The position numbers and the translations under genes were made by a program. Shown here piece by piece: positions 1 through 8,411 of a stretch of 64,000 nucleotides of DNA. This DNA is from Alphaproteobacteria bacterium (lineage in GTDB: Bacteria; Pseudomonadota; Alphaproteobacteria; CACIAM-22H2), in the NCBI GenBank assembly GCA_017308135.1, contig JAFKFM010000011.1, positions 124,001 to 188,000 on the forward strand. The letters are read 5' to 3'. The notes under the pieces were generated by a model, which did no database searches, was not told the DNA's origin, and was given only the letters and a program-made list of their open reading frames with translations. How positions within the stretch are numbered: position 1 is the stretch's first letter; each line of letters starts with the position of its first letter.

Positions 1-404
1 TCCAGTTCCCGGTTCGATTCGGGATCGGCGAAGGTTTCGGCCGCATGGTCGGGCATCGCGACTTCGTTGCGCGAAATCCCGGTTCGCCGGCGGCGCCAAT
101 CGACCGCGCGCCGTCGCGCGATCGCGGTCAGCCACGGCCGCACGGGGCGGGCGGGGTCGTAGGTGTGGCGGATGGCGTGGATGGTGATCAGCGCTTCCTG
201 CACCACGTCCTCGATCGCGTCGGCGGGAATGCCGGTGCGCGCGACGATGGCGCGTAAGAATCCTGCACTCTCGCCCAGGAAACGGCGATAGGCGGCTTCG
301 TCGCCCTGTTGGGCGCGGGCGAGCAAATCGGGCCAGTCGTCGTCGCGCATGGGCTCGACGATGGCACGGCCCTGGGGGGCGACGCCACAGATCGCGGCGC
401 TCAC
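1..404 (-). CDS. ECF-family RNA polymerase sigma factor, C-terminus cut by window edge
   Basis: Partial gene running off the left edge; about 134 residues are visible. It reads as the N-terminal half of an extracytoplasmic-function sigma factor. Region 2 is recognisable: an IEDVVQEALI core-binding helix, then HTYDPARPVRPWL and a basic stretch RRRAVDWRRRR that would contact the -10 element. The start chosen is GTG at 404, which overlaps the stop of the upstream small gene by 4 nt (GTGA) and implies translational coupling; an in-frame ATG at 350 (MRDDDW) is an alternative and fits the usual sigma length. Region 4 and any downstream anti-sigma gene lie outside the window, so the inducing signal is unknown. 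Confidence 0.8.
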   Translation of the reverse strand, partial: MSAAICGVAPQGRAIVEPMRDDDWPDLLARAQQGDEAAYRRFLGESAGFLRAIVARTGIPADAIEDVVQEALITIHAIRHTYDPARPVRPWLTAIARRRAVDWRRRRTGISRNEVAMPDHAAETFADPESNREL

Positions 405-595
405 GCCCCCAGATTGATCGTCCGGCCGCGATCGCCGAAGCTCAACGGCGCGTTGCCGGACGCGAAATCCGCCAGCAGTCGCGTCACGTCGAGCGCCGGG
501 TTGCGGTCCAACGCGCTCGAATCGCCCGGGGCGGCCTTTTTGGCGCGCTCGACATCGGTACAATTCTGACACGGTATCCCATTCACGATTTCCAT
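401..595 (-). CDS. small CxxC protein of unknown function, coupled to ECF sigma factor
   Basis: I do not recognise this 64-residue protein. It begins MEIVNGIPCQNC, with a CxxC pair at residues 9-12 that could bind metal or act in thiol redox chemistry, followed by a polar, apparently disordered tail ending RTINLGA. Start ATG at 595 is preferred over an upstream in-frame ATG at 625 because a GGAGA ribosome-binding site lies just before it. It has no signal peptide or membrane segment. Its stop overlaps the sigma-factor start, so the two are co-expressed. A role as redox or metal sensor, or anti-sigma, is conceivable but only inferred from position. Confidence 0.55.
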   Translation of the reverse strand: MEIVNGIPCQNCTDVERAKKAAPGDSSALDRNPALDVTRLLADFASGNAPLSFGDRGRTINLGA

Positions 596-668
596 GCGGA
601 TTCTCCGCCGTTGCGTCGTGAACAAGTTCGGCCCTGCCGCCCGGCGGGTTACCCGCCGGGGGGAAGAT

Positions 669-1718
669 TTATTCGGCGGCCTGACGCGGCGTTTCGGGCT
701 TGGTCGCCGTGCGGATTTCCTTTTCGCCCGCTTCCGCCAGCAGCGAAATGAAGCGCCGGCGCATCAACATGCCGGGTTTATCGGACGGCATGTGGAATTC
801 CTCGCCCGAGGTCGCTTCCAGCGGCACGTCGAATTCCGTCGCTTCCAGGATTTCGCGGTCCTCGCCGGTGACCTGCCGGTCGAAGGCGACGACGCTGGCG
901 GCCGGCGTTTCGGCCTCGCTATCGTTGCGATAGACGAACTGGACAAGCTGGCTGCGCGTATCGTCGATCGGCGTCGCCCCGGTCTGGATGCAATGCACCA
1001 GACCGTTGGGATAGCGGATACGCAATTGCCGGAAGAACGGCATGAACCAGGTGCGCGTGTTGTCGCGCGTGGTCATGCCTTCTTCGATGCCGAGATTCTT
1101 CTTCTGCAAATCCGGGTTTTGCACGCGCACGATGGAATGCGTGCGGAAGCCCCAGGGGAATTCCTCGTAGGTCATTTCCGACGGCGTCGGGTCGGGATCG
1201 CCGAAGCTCGATTTATGCACATAGGTGAAATGCGCGTTGTCGAACGCGTTCTCCAGCACGCGCAGCGCGTTCACGTTCCACGGCTCGTAGAATTCCGGGA
1301 TGCGGCGAAAGCTCGGGTCCGACGCTTCGGGAATTTCGGGGATGTCGAACATCGGGTCTTCCAACGCCACCCAGACGAAGCCGTAGCGTTCCTTGGCGCG
1401 ATAGGCGTCGATCTTGAATTTGGGCGTGCGGCTCGCATCCTTCCATTGCGGGATGCGCGTGCACTGGCCGGACGCGTCGAACTCCCAACCGTGATAGCCG
1501 CAGGCGATCTTGCCGTCGCTGGTGCAAAATCCTTTCGACAATTTCGCCGTGCGATGACAGCAGCGATCGATCGCCGCCGCCGGCTTGCCGTCCGAATCCT
1601 TCCACAGGACGATCGCCTGGCCCAGCAGCGTGAAGGGGACCGGCTTATCGCCCAGTTTGTCCATCGGCAGGACGGGGTACCAGAAACGGCGCAGAATCTT
1701 CTGTTGGGTGACAAGCAT
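669..1718 (-). CDS. Rieske-type non-heme iron oxygenase, alpha subunit
   Basis: 349 residues, typical for single-component-alpha Rieske oxygenases (phenylpropionate dioxygenase-like / vanillate demethylase-like). The N-terminal Rieske domain carries C53-x-H55 (in RCCHR) and C73-x2-H76 (CGYHGW), the ligands of the [2Fe-2S] cluster. The C-terminal catalytic domain carries the mononuclear iron motif in ENAFDNAHFTYVH. It should hydroxylate or demethylate a ring or N/O-methyl substrate using electrons from a separate reductase. Start ATG 1718 has a GGGAG site upstream; the reading frame extends further upstream but without family similarity. It is divergent from two flavodoxin-fold oxidoreductases 64 bp away, which might supply electrons (inference). 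The substrate is unknown. Confidence 0.9.
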   Translation of the reverse strand: MLVTQQKILRRFWYPVLPMDKLGDKPVPFTLLGQAIVLWKDSDGKPAAAIDRCCHRTAKLSKGFCTSDGKIACGYHGWEFDASGQCTRIPQWKDASRTPKFKIDAYRAKERYGFVWVALEDPMFDIPEIPEASDPSFRRIPEFYEPWNVNALRVLENAFDNAHFTYVHKSSFGDPDPTPSEMTYEEFPWGFRTHSIVRVQNPDLQKKNLGIEEGMTTRDNTRTWFMPFFRQLRIRYPNGLVHCIQTGATPIDDTRSQLVQFVYRNDSEAETPAASVVAFDRQVTGEDREILEATEFDVPLEATSGEEFHMPSDKPGMLMRRRFISLLAEAGEKEIRTATKPETPRQAAE

Positions 1719-1782
1719 GGTTCGCTCTCCCGGGATCGGTCCGATGCTTGCAAACCGCTTGCCGCTCGGGCAAGGGGGAATG

Positions 1783-2373
1783 ATGAAAATTCTGCTGATT
1801 TCAGCCCATCCGGTCGAAACCTCGTTCAATGCGGCGATCCAGAAAACCGCCCTCGCGGCCTTGCGCCGGGCGGGCCACACGGTCGACCATCTCGACCTCT
1901 ATGCCGAGAATTTCAACCCGGTGCTGAGCCGCGAGGAACGCCTGGGCTACCACGAAATCCCCGCCAACCGCGGGCCCGTCCAGCCTTACGTCGATCGGTT
2001 GATGGCGGCCGAGGGCATCGTGTTCGTGTTCCCGACCTGGTGCTACGGTCTGCCCGCGATTTTGAAGGGCTGGTTCGACCGCGTGCTGCTGCCCGGCGTG
2101 TCGTTCAATCTGGGCGCGGACGGGATCGCCCGGCCGGCGCTGACGCATATCAAGCGCGTGATCGGCATTTCGACCTACGGAAGGCCGTGGTGGGTCGCGA
2201 CCTTCCTGGTCGGCAATCCGCCCAAGAAGCAGATCATGCGCTATTTCCGCCTGCTGACGGCGGGGCGCGCGAAAATGAACTGGCTGGCGCATTACGACAT
2301 GAATCGCGCGACGGATAAAACGCGCGGCGATTTTCTGGCGAAAATCGACCGCACACTGGGCGGTGTGCGATGA
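1783..2373 (+). CDS. NAD(P)H dehydrogenase (quinone)-like flavodoxin-fold protein, copy 1
   Basis: 196 residues with a flavodoxin-like fold of the NQO/MdaB/KefF type. MKILLISAHP forms the first strand and FMN/FAD phosphate loop, and FVFPTWCYGLPAILKGWFDRV is split over the flavin-contacting loop and the following helix. Two ATGs (1780 and 1783) are possible; 1783 gives better spacing from the GGGGGA site. The likely role is two-electron reduction of quinones or a partner protein with NAD(P)H in the cytoplasm. It overlaps the next gene, a clear paralogue, by 4 nt, so the two are translated together. The promoter must lie in the 64 bp shared with the divergent Rieske oxygenase gene. Confidence 0.85.
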   Translation: MKILLISAHPVETSFNAAIQKTALAALRRAGHTVDHLDLYAENFNPVLSREERLGYHEIPANRGPVQPYVDRLMAAEGIVFVFPTWCYGLPAILKGWFDRVLLPGVSFNLGADGIARPALTHIKRVIGISTYGRPWWVATFLVGNPPKKQIMRYFRLLTAGRAKMNWLAHYDMNRATDKTRGDFLAKIDRTLGGVR

Positions 2374-2951
2374 AGTTTCTGCTCGTCTACGCCCACCCGC
2401 GCGACGACTCCTTCTGCCACGCTCTGAAGGAAAAAGTGACCGCGACGCTCGCAAAAAGCGGACACGACGTGGACGTGCTCGACCTCTACGCCGAGGGCTT
2501 CCGGCCCGACATGTCCGCCGAAGAACGCGGCCGCTACAACTACGAAAAGACGAATCTCGAAGGGATCGAGACCTATGTCGGCCGCCTCACCGCGGCCGAC
2601 GGGCTCGTCTTCGTCTATCCGACCTGGTGGTACGGCCTGCCCGCGATGCTGAAGGGCTGGTTCGACCGCGTCTGGGCGCCGGGTGTGGCGTTCGAGATCA
2701 ATGGCGGCGTCATCAAGCCGCTACTCAAGCGCGTCAAATCCATCCATGTCGTCACGACGATGGGGGCCCCCTGGTGGTTCGCCTGGCTCATGGGCCATCC
2801 GGGCCGCATGTTCCTGCGTCTGGGCGTCAAAAGCATGTGCGGGCGCAGCTGCCGCTTCGTGTGGCGCGCGCATGACCGCATGGATTCCTCGACGCCGGAA
2901 AGCCGGGCCGCGTTCCTGGCCGAAGTCGAAAAGACCTTCGCGCGCGTTTAG
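2370..2951 (+). CDS. NAD(P)H dehydrogenase (quinone)-like flavodoxin-fold protein, copy 2
   Basis: 193 residues, a tandem paralogue of the preceding gene. It shares the start (KFLLVYAHPRDDSFC), the LDLYAEGF strand and the FVYPTWWYGLPAMLKGWFDR flavin loop. It presumably reduces quinones or a protein partner with NAD(P)H. Start ATG 2370 lies inside the upstream stop (ATGA). Its stop overlaps the stop of the convergent FAD oxidase gene in a 4-base TTAG. Whether the two paralogues form a heterodimer or act on different substrates cannot be judged here. Confidence 0.85.
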   Translation: MKFLLVYAHPRDDSFCHALKEKVTATLAKSGHDVDVLDLYAEGFRPDMSAEERGRYNYEKTNLEGIETYVGRLTAADGLVFVYPTWWYGLPAMLKGWFDRVWAPGVAFEINGGVIKPLLKRVKSIHVVTTMGAPWWFAWLMGHPGRMFLRLGVKSMCGRSCRFVWRAHDRMDSSTPESRAAFLAEVEKTFARV

Positions 2952-4342
2952 ACCCAGCCGGTCGTTTCGAGATCGGCGGCCGCACCGGCCCCCAGCGGCT
3001 TCAGCGCCGGGCCGCCCTGCCAGCCCGCCATCTTGCCGGGATTGGCGAGGCCGTAGGGATCGTGACGCTTGCGGAATTCGAACTGCGCGTCGTCGATCTT
3101 CTTCATGCCGCCGTTCTGCAACAGCCATGTATGCGCGTTGGCGATGCGAATGCCCAAGGCTTCATGCGCCTTCACCAAGCGGTCGAGCTGGTCGCGCCCG
3201 GTATAGCGGAATACCGGAATGCCCTGCACGGTGACGCGCCCGTCGAAGCGCACGCATTCATAGTGATGCATCATCTCGCCGCCGGTCGCGCTTTCGAGTT
3301 TCGCGACGATATCGAGCGTGCCGTTCGCCGGCAGCATCGATTGCAGATAGGTGACCGACTTGTCGGCGCGCAACGCATGCAGCGTCGTATGCCCCCAGGA
3401 ATATTCGTAAAGCGGAGGTTCTCCCGGCGATTCGTCCGCCTGGCGATCCAGCGTGATCGCGGCGCCATGTTCGGCCGCCAAAGCCTGCACGCCCAGATGC
3501 GAGTATTCGGCGACGATCGCCAGGACGAGCCATTTGCCGGCCGGGCAGAATTCGCGGATCGGCTTGAAGTTCTTGGCGAGATCGGGATGCGCGATCGTCG
3601 CAAGCTTCTTCACCAGCCCGTCGGATGCCGCCAGCGCCAAGCCGAAGCGCGTCGCGGCGAGCGTATCGGGGAAGGCGAAGATCATCTCGCGCCAGGGCAC
3701 GGCTTGCGTCGTCGCCATATCGACCGACAGGATCAGACCGTTGGTGCCGTAGGCATGCATCGCCTGCTGCACCTCGTCGCCTTCCAGATCGACGATGGTC
3801 GGTTCGTCGGACAATGTCACGACGCGCAAACCCGCCACGTTGCCGCGATCGCGCAGCATGCCGTATTGGATCGAGCCGATGCCGCCCGACCCACCGGCGA
3901 CATAGCCGCCCAACGTCGCCGTGCGCGCGGTGGAGGGATGCAAACGAAGCTCGACGCCATGCGCATCGCGCAACTGGTTGTCGAGCGAGGCGATGCGCGT
4001 GCCCGCGAGGGCGCGCACGCGGCCGGGGGCGACGAATTTGAGGCCCTCGACGCGGCTGAAATCGACAAGCGCGCCGCCCGCCAACGGAATCGCTTGGCCG
4101 TAATTCCCCGTACCGCCGCCGCGCGGCGTGACCGGCGTTTTGGTCGCGACGGCGGCGCGCGCGATGGTCAGCACGTCCGCTTCGTCGCGGGGCACGACGA
4201 TCAGATCGGCCTCCAACGCGCCAAGCTCTTCGCGCAGGATCGGCGAGAACCAATAGAAATCGCGGCTTTTGATTTTCAGCGCCACCGGGTCGTCGACGAC
4301 GGGAATGTCGCCGAGCAATTCCCGGAAGCGGTCGAGATTCAC
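2948..4342 (-). CDS. FAD-linked oxidase (PCMH/GlcD type), third of three tandem paralogues
   Basis: 464 residues of the GlcD/vanillyl-alcohol-oxidase-type flavoprotein family. The N-terminal FAD-binding domain has PRGGGTGNYGQ, HPSTARTATLGG and GGSGGIGS pyrophosphate-binding loops. The C-terminal substrate domain contains WGHTTLHALRADK and ends in a conserved ANPGKM segment. Start is GTG 4342, overlapping the upstream stop by 4 nt. It is the last gene of a minus-strand block of three coupled paralogues behind a deaminase and an ABC importer, so it likely oxidises a 2-hydroxy acid or an alcohol/amine intermediate of the imported compound. The electron acceptor is unknown. The specific reaction is inferred only from family and context. 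Confidence 0.85.
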   Translation of the reverse strand: MNLDRFRELLGDIPVVDDPVALKIKSRDFYWFSPILREELGALEADLIVVPRDEADVLTIARAAVATKTPVTPRGGGTGNYGQAIPLAGGALVDFSRVEGLKFVAPGRVRALAGTRIASLDNQLRDAHGVELRLHPSTARTATLGGYVAGGSGGIGSIQYGMLRDRGNVAGLRVVTLSDEPTIVDLEGDEVQQAMHAYGTNGLILSVDMATTQAVPWREMIFAFPDTLAATRFGLALAASDGLVKKLATIAHPDLAKNFKPIREFCPAGKWLVLAIVAEYSHLGVQALAAEHGAAITLDRQADESPGEPPLYEYSWGHTTLHALRADKSVTYLQSMLPANGTLDIVAKLESATGGEMMHHYECVRFDGRVTVQGIPVFRYTGRDQLDRLVKAHEALGIRIANAHTWLLQNGGMKKIDDAQFEFRKRHDPYGLANPGKMAGWQGGPALKPLGAGAAADLETTGWV

Positions 4343-5754
4343 AGGCTGGCCTCGGCCCATTTGGAGCGTGTGGGCGTGCGCTCGTCCCAGGCGCGCATCT
4401 TGCCGACATTCAACAGGCCGTTCGGATCGGCCATTTTCTTGAACTCGTATTGCGCCTCGTCGACGACCTTCATGCCGCCGTCCTCCAACAGGAAGGTGTG
4501 CGGATCGAAAATCGGGCAGCCGTTCTTTTCGTGAATCTCGATGATTTCGCGCAACCGCGCATCGGTCGTGTAGCGCACGACCTGAAGGCCGAAACACGCG
4601 ACCTTGCCGCCCAAGCGCACGAATTCCAGATGCAGCGGCACTTCGTCGCCGAAGATCTTCCACATCTTCTCGACCAGGGCCACGTGATCGGGCGGCGGGA
4701 ACAGCGTCTGCAAATAGGTGATCGACTTGTCGACCTTCAGCACCTGCAGCGTGGTGTGGTTCCAGGTGAATTCGTAAAGCGGCGGGATCTCGGCCTGATC
4801 CGTGCAATCGCGATCGAACACGATTTCGCCGGCGAAATCCTTCACGAGATCGGCGGTCGCGTCGCGGCTCGTCTGCGCGATCATCAAAATGACGATCGCC
4901 TGGCCGTCCTTCAGCAGGGGGCGCAGCGGCTTGAAATGCTGGGCGGCCCCCCAATCGATGGGCGAGACGAGCTTCTTGACGACACCGTCGGCCTCGCACA
5001 GTGCTTGCGCGAAGCGCGTCGCCGCCATGATGTCGGGGAAACACGCGACCTGCTCGGCCCAGGGCCAGGCGCGCGCCATCGCGACGTCGAGCTCGGTGAT
5101 GATGCCGTTGGTGCCGTAGGCATGGACGACCTTCTGCACGTCGTCGCCGGTGAGTTCGACGATGCGGGGCGTTTCCTCGACCGTCACCACGCGCAAGCGG
5201 CGCACATTGCCGCGGTCGCGCAGAATGCCGTAATTGATTGAGCCGATGCCCGACGAGCCGCCGGAAATGAACCCGCCGATCGTCGCCGTGCGGCGCGTGG
5301 ACGGGTGGAAGCGCAATTCCCAGCCTTGCTTCAGCGTTTCGTTTTCGAGATCGATCAGCTTCATGCCGGGCTGGACGGTCAGCACGCCCTTGTCGAGGCG
5401 CACGATCTTGTCGAGGCCCGACATATCCATGATCACGCCGCCTGCCAGCGGCATCGCTTGGCCGTAATTGCCGGTCCCGGCCCCGCGCACGGTCAGCGGA
5501 ATGCGACCCTTCGCGCAGGCGGCGGCGACGGCGATCACTTCGGCTTCCGTTTTCGGCAAAACGACGATGTCGCCGAAATGCTTGCCGAGCTGCTTTTTCA
5601 GCACCGGCGAATACCAATAGAAGTCGCGGCTCTTCTGTTTGACCAGCGCCGGTTCTTCGATCGTTTCGACGCCGCCGATCGCGGCTTTGAACGAGGTCCA
5701 GTCGGTGATGGGAACGGGCGGGGCGGGCGGATCGGCCCAAAGATTCTCGCTCAT
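4339..5754 (-). CDS. FAD-linked oxidase (PCMH/GlcD type), second of three tandem paralogues
   Basis: 471 residues. It shares with both neighbours the signature KSRDFYWYSPVLK near residue 40, VRGAGTGNYGQ, HPSTRRTATIGG, HAYGTNGI, and WNHTTLQVLKVDKS in the substrate domain. Start ATG 5754 overlaps the preceding stop (ATGA), and its own stop overlaps the next start (GTGA). It should bind FAD and oxidise an acid, alcohol or amine. The three paralogues keep the same lengths and motifs, so none looks degenerate. They could be separate steps or subunits of one complex, in the way glycolate oxidase uses GlcD and GlcE. Confidence 0.85.
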   Translation of the reverse strand: MSENLWADPPAPPVPITDWTSFKAAIGGVETIEEPALVKQKSRDFYWYSPVLKKQLGKHFGDIVVLPKTEAEVIAVAAACAKGRIPLTVRGAGTGNYGQAMPLAGGVIMDMSGLDKIVRLDKGVLTVQPGMKLIDLENETLKQGWELRFHPSTRRTATIGGFISGGSSGIGSINYGILRDRGNVRRLRVVTVEETPRIVELTGDDVQKVVHAYGTNGIITELDVAMARAWPWAEQVACFPDIMAATRFAQALCEADGVVKKLVSPIDWGAAQHFKPLRPLLKDGQAIVILMIAQTSRDATADLVKDFAGEIVFDRDCTDQAEIPPLYEFTWNHTTLQVLKVDKSITYLQTLFPPPDHVALVEKMWKIFGDEVPLHLEFVRLGGKVACFGLQVVRYTTDARLREIIEIHEKNGCPIFDPHTFLLEDGGMKVVDEAQYEFKKMADPNGLLNVGKMRAWDERTPTRSKWAEASL

Positions 5755-7109
5755 GCTGACTTCCAACGACGCATTTTGCCGGGATTGAGCAGGCCGAAAG
5801 GATCGGTCCCGCGTTTGAAATCGAGATGGTGGTCTTGCGCGATCACCTTCGGGCCCTTGTCTTCGAGCACGTAGGTGTGCGGGTTGGGGATGATGCAGCC
5901 CGCCGCTTCGTGATCGCGGATGATCTCGTAAAGCCGTTCCTCCGATTTCCAGCGCACGACTTGCAACGCCGAGCAATTCACCCGGCCGAAGCGGCGCTGG
6001 AATTCGAGATGCATCATCACCTCGTCGCCGTATTTCTTGTACATCGCCTCGACGACTTCGAGATTGCGGCCGATGGGAAACACGGTTTGCAGATAGGTGA
6101 CCGTCTTGTCGGTTTTCAGCGCCTGCAACGTCGTATGGTTCCAGCAATATTCGTAGATCGGCGCATCGTGGCCGTCTTCGTCGGGCGTGTCGCGCCACGC
6201 GGTCAGCGTGCCGTTATGATCTTTGATCAGCGCTTCGAACGGTTCGCGATCGCCGGCGGCGATCATCGCGAAGAACACGTGCTTGCCCTCGGGGCACTCG
6301 TCCTTCAGCCCTTTGAACAGCGATGGGATCGGCCAGGCGACGGCGGCGGCTTCCTTCTTCACGATGCCGTCGGCTTCGGCCAAGGCCTGGCCGAAGCGCG
6401 CGCTATCCATGAAGTCGTCGAACGCCACGACGGCGTCGCACCATTCCCACAGGGGGACGAGGCCGATTTCGGCTTCGAGGATCACGCCGGTCGTGCCGTA
6501 GGCATGCGTCGCCTTGGCGACGTCGCGCCCGCGCAGTTCCAGCGTGCGTGGAACCGGCTCGCAGGTCGCGACTTTCAGGCCGGGAATGCAGCCCCAATCG
6601 CGCAACTGGCCGTGCATCACGCTGCCCACGCCGGCGGCCCCGCCGGCGAGATAGCCGCCCAAGGCCGATTGACGCTTGGTGGAGGGATGCATGCGCAATT
6701 CCCAGCCCATGGGCCGCGTGCGGCGGTCGATCTCGATCAGCAGCGTGCCCGCTTCGAAACGGCCCACGCCCGGCTTGATCGAAATCGTGCGGTCGAGCTT
6801 GTCGGTCGCCAGCATCACGCCGCCATTGAGCGGCACAAGCTGGCCGTAATTGCCGGTCGCCCCGCCGCGCGGCATCACGGGGATGCGGAATTGCGCGGCC
6901 GCCCCCAGCACGCGCAACGCTTCGTCCTGATCCTTCGGGACCGCGACCAGATCGGCGGATTTGCGGTTGAGCTCGGCCTTCAGGATCGGCGAGTACCAAA
7001 AGAAATCGCGGCTTTTGAGGCGCACGATCTGCGGATCGTCGATCACCTCGACGCCGCCCAGCGCCTTGCGGAATCCCGCCAGATCGTAGCCGTGGCCGCC
7101 GTCCATCAC
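5751..7109 (-). CDS. FAD-linked oxidase (PCMH/GlcD type), first of three tandem paralogues
   Basis: 452 residues, first of the three oxidases in transcription order. Motifs are RLKSRDFFWYSPILK, PRGGATGNYGQ, HPSTKRQSALGG, HAYGTTGV and WNHTTLQALKTDKT, matching the paralogues downstream. Start ATG 7109 (a second ATG follows at once) overlaps the stop of the deaminase gene, so oxidase and deaminase are translationally coupled. That coupling is the strongest sequence evidence that the oxidases act on the product of the deaminase reaction or on the imported compound. The substrate is not identifiable from the sequence. Confidence 0.85.
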   Translation of the reverse strand: MMDGGHGYDLAGFRKALGGVEVIDDPQIVRLKSRDFFWYSPILKAELNRKSADLVAVPKDQDEALRVLGAAAQFRIPVMPRGGATGNYGQLVPLNGGVMLATDKLDRTISIKPGVGRFEAGTLLIEIDRRTRPMGWELRMHPSTKRQSALGGYLAGGAAGVGSVMHGQLRDWGCIPGLKVATCEPVPRTLELRGRDVAKATHAYGTTGVILEAEIGLVPLWEWCDAVVAFDDFMDSARFGQALAEADGIVKKEAAAVAWPIPSLFKGLKDECPEGKHVFFAMIAAGDREPFEALIKDHNGTLTAWRDTPDEDGHDAPIYEYCWNHTTLQALKTDKTVTYLQTVFPIGRNLEVVEAMYKKYGDEVMMHLEFQRRFGRVNCSALQVVRWKSEERLYEIIRDHEAAGCIIPNPHTYVLEDKGPKVIAQDHHLDFKRGTDPFGLLNPGKMRRWKSA

Positions 7110-8410
7110 GGCGCCCCGACGATTCCGTCGAGCTCGGCGAAATCGGGCGGCGATGTGTCGATCGCCTTGCCGTTGCGGATCACGGCGCGGTCGCTTTGCG
7201 CGCGCGACAGGAACTCCGACCAGCTGCGCGCCTTGAACACGATCAGATCGGCGGGCACGCCCTTGGCCAAACGGCCGGCTTGCGGCAAGCGCATCGTGTC
7301 GGCCGGGTTCTTGGTCGCGGCCAGCGCCCAGCCGTCCAGCGGATGGTCGAGCTGCAGGATGCGCACGGCCTGGACGAAGGTCTCGGCCATGTCGTGATCG
7401 CCATAGGCGTAAAACGGGTCGCGGACGTTATCGCCGCCGACGGCGACGTTCATGCCCGCCGCGCGCATTTCGTGCAGCACGGTCACGCCGCGCCAGCGCG
7501 GCGTGCGGCCGGCCTTGCGGCCTTGCAGATACATATTGCACATCGGCAGCGAGACGACGGCGATGCCCGCATCGGCGCAGAGTTTCACCGTTTCGGCGAT
7601 CGCGTCTTCCTCCTGCAAGGACAGCGAGCAGCAATGCCCGCATTGGATCTTGCCCTTGAATTTGCGCTTCAGCGCGATCTTGGCGATGCGGATCAGCGTG
7701 CGCGCCGTGGTGTCGTCGGTTTCGTCGACATGCAGGTCGAGATCGAGGCCGCGCTCCTCGGCCAGGATGAAGACCTTCTCCATCAATTCGTCGAAACCGG
7801 CGGGTACGCCGGCATGGTCTTCGCCCGCCATGCGCGTGACGCAGCCGAGCAAGCCGTTATGCTTGGCGACGAGATCGGCGAGCTGCTTGCCGCCGTCGGT
7901 CGCGAACAGATCCATCGACACGATGGACGCGGCTTGCAGCGTGACCTTGCCGGCCCATTTGTCGCGCAGTTTCGCGAAGACGGGCCACGAGATTTCGGCC
8001 TGCGGCGGGAAACTGTCGAGATGGGTGCGGATCGCCGACACGCCGCGCGCATAGGCGGTCTTCACGCCGAACTCGAAGCGCGCTTCGACGTCGGCCGCGT
8101 TCCAATGCGCCTTGCGGTCCTCCATCGTCCCGGTCAACGCGCCGAAGAACGTGCCGTCCACGTTCGGGTTGCGCGGCCAGATATGCCCCTTGTCGAGATG
8201 GGTGTGCACGTCGACCGGGCAGGGCCAAACCATGGCCCCCTTCAAATCGGGGCCGATATCGATGGGGGCCGCCCCCGCAATCAGGATATCGGCGATCTTG
8301 CCTTTTTCGACCACGATGTCGCGCTTGGCGAGATTGCCGTCTTCGAGCAAAGCGCTGACATTGCGCAGCGCGTAGAGATCGGTCTTCGGCGGCTCGAAAA
8401 AGGACGGCAA
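7106..8410 (-). CDS. cytosine/creatinine deaminase-type amidohydrolase
   Basis: 434 residues of the metal-dependent amidohydrolase superfamily, closest in motif pattern to CodA-type cytosine deaminases. It has H69-x-H71 in VHTHLDKGH, a histidine in LHVDETDD, one in CGHCCSL, and an aspartate in GGDNVRDPF, all expected metal or catalytic positions. Family members hydrolyse exocyclic amino or imino groups of cytosine, creatinine, isoguanine or triazines. The start is TTG 8410, supported by a GGGAG site 7 nt upstream inside the end of the permease gene. It sits between an ABC importer and three FAD oxidases, so it probably performs the first cytoplasmic step on the imported compound (inference). 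Confidence 0.85.
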   Translation of the reverse strand: MPSFFEPPKTDLYALRNVSALLEDGNLAKRDIVVEKGKIADILIAGAAPIDIGPDLKGAMVWPCPVDVHTHLDKGHIWPRNPNVDGTFFGALTGTMEDRKAHWNAADVEARFEFGVKTAYARGVSAIRTHLDSFPPQAEISWPVFAKLRDKWAGKVTLQAASIVSMDLFATDGGKQLADLVAKHNGLLGCVTRMAGEDHAGVPAGFDELMEKVFILAEERGLDLDLHVDETDDTTARTLIRIAKIALKRKFKGKIQCGHCCSLSLQEEDAIAETVKLCADAGIAVVSLPMCNMYLQGRKAGRTPRWRGVTVLHEMRAAGMNVAVGGDNVRDPFYAYGDHDMAETFVQAVRILQLDHPLDGWALAATKNPADTMRLPQAGRLAKGVPADLIVFKARSWSEFLSRAQSDRAVIRNGKAIDTSPPDFAELDGIVGAP

Positions 8411-8411
8411 C

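Noticed and set aside
594..2318. Long plus-strand open frame opposite the Rieske oxygenase gene
   Set aside because: Its translation is Arg/Gly/His-rich and matches no family, while both the minus-strand oxygenase and the plus-strand flavodoxin genes carry clear motifs in other frames. High GC commonly leaves such antisense frames open.
2948..5740. A single 930-residue minus-strand frame as one fused protein
   Set aside because: The upstream half is an off-frame shadow of the second oxidase; the real third oxidase starts at GTG 4342, where its family homology begins and where it overlaps the preceding stop.
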